The position numbers were made by a program, and so were the translations under genes. Shown piece by piece: positions 5,309-6,603 of a stretch of DNA of 6,603 bases. The stretch's first letter is position 1; every line of letters begins with the position of its first letter. Where the stretch lies: contig JAAZBA010000371.1 in NCBI GenBank assembly GCA_012514045.1, positions 1-6,603 of the forward strand, in the 5' to 3' direction. The notes beneath the pieces are model-generated. The model saw only the letters and a program-made list of their open reading frames with translations. It had not been told where the DNA came from and ran no database searches. The DNA comes from Clostridiales bacterium. Lineage in GTDB: Bacteria > Bacillota > Clostridia > Oscillospirales > QAMX01.

Positions 5309-6463
5309 ATGCGTATTCTTGACAGGGATAAGCTTGTAAAGAAATTGACGGACAGGGCAAACGAGGACATAAAGTGGAAAAGAATAGCGGGAGCGGCGAT
5401 GATAGTCCGTCAGAGCGGCGAAATCGTGGCGAATCTGAAGCTGGGAGTAAGAGATATTACCACAGGTGAGCTTTTGAGAAAGGGAGACATCTTCCGTCTT
5501 GCCTCAAACACAAAACCCACAACGGGAGCCGCATGTCTTGTAGCCCTTGACAGAGGATACTTCGACCTCTACGATAAAGTGTCAGACTATCTGCCACAAT
5601 TCAGGGATATGTACGTAGGGCGTATTGAAGGAGACAGGGTGGTGCCGGATCGCAAAGCGAAAAGCGACATTCTTATATACCAACTCCTGAGTCACTGCTC
5701 CGGCCTTGTGGCAGAGGATGAAATCGGCAATCTGCAGAAAAGCTACATGCCCAGGTCCGTCTATGAGACAAACCGCACCATGACCGATTACTGCGCGGAG
5801 CATACATATCTCTCATTCGATCCATCTGCAAAAACCGCTTATTCCGGCTACGCCGCCTTTGACGTGGTCATGCGGATAATCGAGGACAAGAGCGGCATGA
5901 CGCATGCGGAGTTCCTTAAAAGGAACATATTTGATAAAATCGGAATAAAGGATTTGACCTTCAACCCCACCGAGGAGCAGTGGAGCCGTATGGTCACAAT
6001 GCACGACCGCACGGATGACCCCTCTATGGTAACAGTGGAAATGGGAAGGCACACTTTTGAAGGATTCCCCCTCACCTACACAAGCGGAGGCGCGTCGCTT
6101 TGTGGCTCAATCGAGGACTACAGTGTGTTTGCCGAGCTTTTACGCCGCGAGGGAGAATATGACGGGGAAAGGGTTTTCGATGAAAAACTGATTGACCTTA
6201 TGAAAACCCCCTATGTACCTGACGGCACGCCGGGAAGAAACGAGACCGACAGCTGGGGGCTTGGCGTCAGGGTCGTGGTGCACGACAGCATCCTTCCTAT
6301 TGGCAGCTATGGCTGGAGCGGAGCCTATGGCACCCACTTCTGGGTGGATCCGGAAAACGATATCACCGCCGTATACATGAAGAACAACCGCTGGTATGAC
6401 AGCCACGGAGCGGGACTTACAGGTCTTAACTTCGAGCGTGACGTTATGTCATGCCTCATTTGA
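5309..6463 (+). CDS. Class-C beta-lactamase-fold serine hydrolase (esterase/peptidase type)
   Basis: The 384-residue protein matches the beta-lactamase/family VIII esterase/D-aminopeptidase superfamily in length and motif order. The nucleophile motif S-x-x-K is S66-N-T-K69 in FRLASNTKPTTGAA. LLSHCSGL (126-133) is the usual LLxHxSGL. The tyrosine motif is Y178-S-G180 (AYSGYAAFDVV) where true class C beta-lactamases have Y-S-N. The third-box region is YGWSGAYGTHFWVDP (334-348), in place of a K-T-G triad. The N-terminus is charged (MRILDRDKLVKKL) with no signal peptide, so it should be cytosolic and is unlikely to act on cell-wall peptidoglycan. The gene begins 22 bases after the M20 stop and ends the operon as seen. 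The family is promiscuous (esters, amides, D-amino acid peptides, lactams), so the substrate cannot be assigned; with the M20 enzyme it may perform a second cleavage of the same imported compound. Confidence 0.9.
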   Translation: MRILDRDKLVKKLTDRANEDIKWKRIAGAAMIVRQSGEIVANLKLGVRDITTGELLRKGDIFRLASNTKPTTGAACLVALDRGYFDLYDKVSDYLPQFRDMYVGRIEGDRVVPDRKAKSDILIYQLLSHCSGLVAEDEIGNLQKSYMPRSVYETNRTMTDYCAEHTYLSFDPSAKTAYSGYAAFDVVMRIIEDKSGMTHAEFLKRNIFDKIGIKDLTFNPTEEQWSRMVTMHDRTDDPSMVTVEMGRHTFEGFPLTYTSGGASLCGSIEDYSVFAELLRREGEYDGERVFDEKLIDLMKTPYVPDGTPGRNETDSWGLGVRVVVHDSILPIGSYGWSGAYGTHFWVDPENDITAVYMKNNRWYDSHGAGLTGLNFERDVMSCLI

Positions 6464-6480
6464 CGAGCCGGACGGAAAAA

Positions 6481-6603
6481 TGTTGGTTTGTCAATGATAT
6501 GTTACACCGAGGCACAAAAAATTAAAGAGAGTAGTTTTAGGAGAATTCCAGTTAAGAGGCCGCATAGGGAAGTTGTTGTATTTACGGAGATGAACAGCAA
6601 GCT
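6481..6603 (-). mobile_element. Probable end of an insertion sequence entering from the right
   Basis: The candidate outer edge is at about 6481 (TGTTGGTTTGTCA), 10 bases beyond the transposase stop. It begins with TG, as the ends of many insertion sequences do. The composition shift starts near here. The other end and any target duplication are outside the window, so the exact boundary is a guess. Confidence 0.4.
6491..6603 (-). CDS. DDE/integrase-core transposase, C-terminal 36 residues only (5' end outside window)
   Basis: On the minus strand one frame is open from the right edge to a TGA at 6493-6491. It gives 36 residues including the run HLRKYNNFPMRPLNWNSP and ending FLCLGVTYH. The YNN-x-P-x-RPL-x-W-x-SP pattern resembles the C-terminal end of rve/integrase-core transposases (IS3, IS30 or IS481-like), where a (Y/N)N-x-x-(R)P-x-x-L-x-(W/Y)-x-(T/S)P motif follows the catalytic glutamate. 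The catalytic residues are outside the window, so the family cannot be fixed. The plus strand of the same register is also open, but its peptide resembles nothing I recognise. The segment is about 40% GC, lower than the adjacent gene. Confidence 0.55.
   Translation of the reverse strand, partial: LAVHLRKYNNFPMRPLNWNSPKTTLFNFLCLGVTYH

Noticed and set aside
6494..6603. A plus-strand frame open from ATG 6494 to the window edge (MICYTEAQKIKESS...)
   Set aside because: No ribosome site precedes it and the peptide is not recognisable, whereas the minus strand of the same register gives a transposase-like C-terminus. It is probably the antisense shadow.
1..6603. CRISPR arrays, tRNA or rRNA genes, riboswitches
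   Set aside because: No regularly spaced repeats, cloverleaf-like segments or rRNA-like sequence were seen. The leader of the second operon (about 25 bases) is too short for a riboswitch, and no cobalamin-riboswitch-like leader is visible.

Overview
The window looks like part of a low-to-mid GC anaerobic Firmicute (Clostridia) chromosome. The indications are strong AGGAGG-type ribosome sites, a sigma-A-like promoter, a GNRA-loop intrinsic terminator, tightly packed co-directional genes, and a corrinoid methyltransferase module of the kind common in acetogens and related gut or sediment clostridia. The species cannot be named from the sequence.

Region 1 (1-2331, + strand) is the distal part of a one-carbon operon. 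It starts inside a PocR/AraC-type transcriptional regulator whose 5' end is outside the window. Two bases later comes a B12-binding corrinoid protein (DxHxxG motif), then a zinc-type methyltransferase of the uroporphyrinogen-decarboxylase (URO-D) superfamily. The likely chemistry is methyl transfer between a small methylated compound, the cobalt of the corrinoid protein and a further acceptor. The substrate is unknown. No MttB-type enzyme, tetrahydrofolate methyltransferase or corrinoid-activating protein is in view. A 13-bp GAAA-loop terminator at 2302-2331 closes the operon.

Region 2 (2332-6463, + strand) is a second operon with its own well-formed promoter (TTGAGT, 17-bp spacer, extended TG-n-TACAAT). 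It encodes a DUF5058-type integral membrane protein starting at GTG, a second polytopic membrane protein of similar size, a membrane-anchored M20 metallopeptidase/amidohydrolase resembling the carboxypeptidase S/PM20D1 group, and a class-C beta-lactamase-fold serine hydrolase without a signal peptide. My reading is a two-subunit transporter with two intracellular hydrolases, that is, import followed by hydrolysis of an unidentified amide-, peptide- or ester-linked compound. The functional assignment is inference; the gene order and motifs are directly visible.

Region 3 (6464-6603) is a compositional break. About 17 bases after the last stop, the DNA becomes roughly 40% GC. The minus strand then encodes the C-terminal 36 residues of what appears to be a DDE/integrase-core transposase that enters from beyond the right edge, so an insertion sequence probably ends here. 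No terminator for the second operon is visible.
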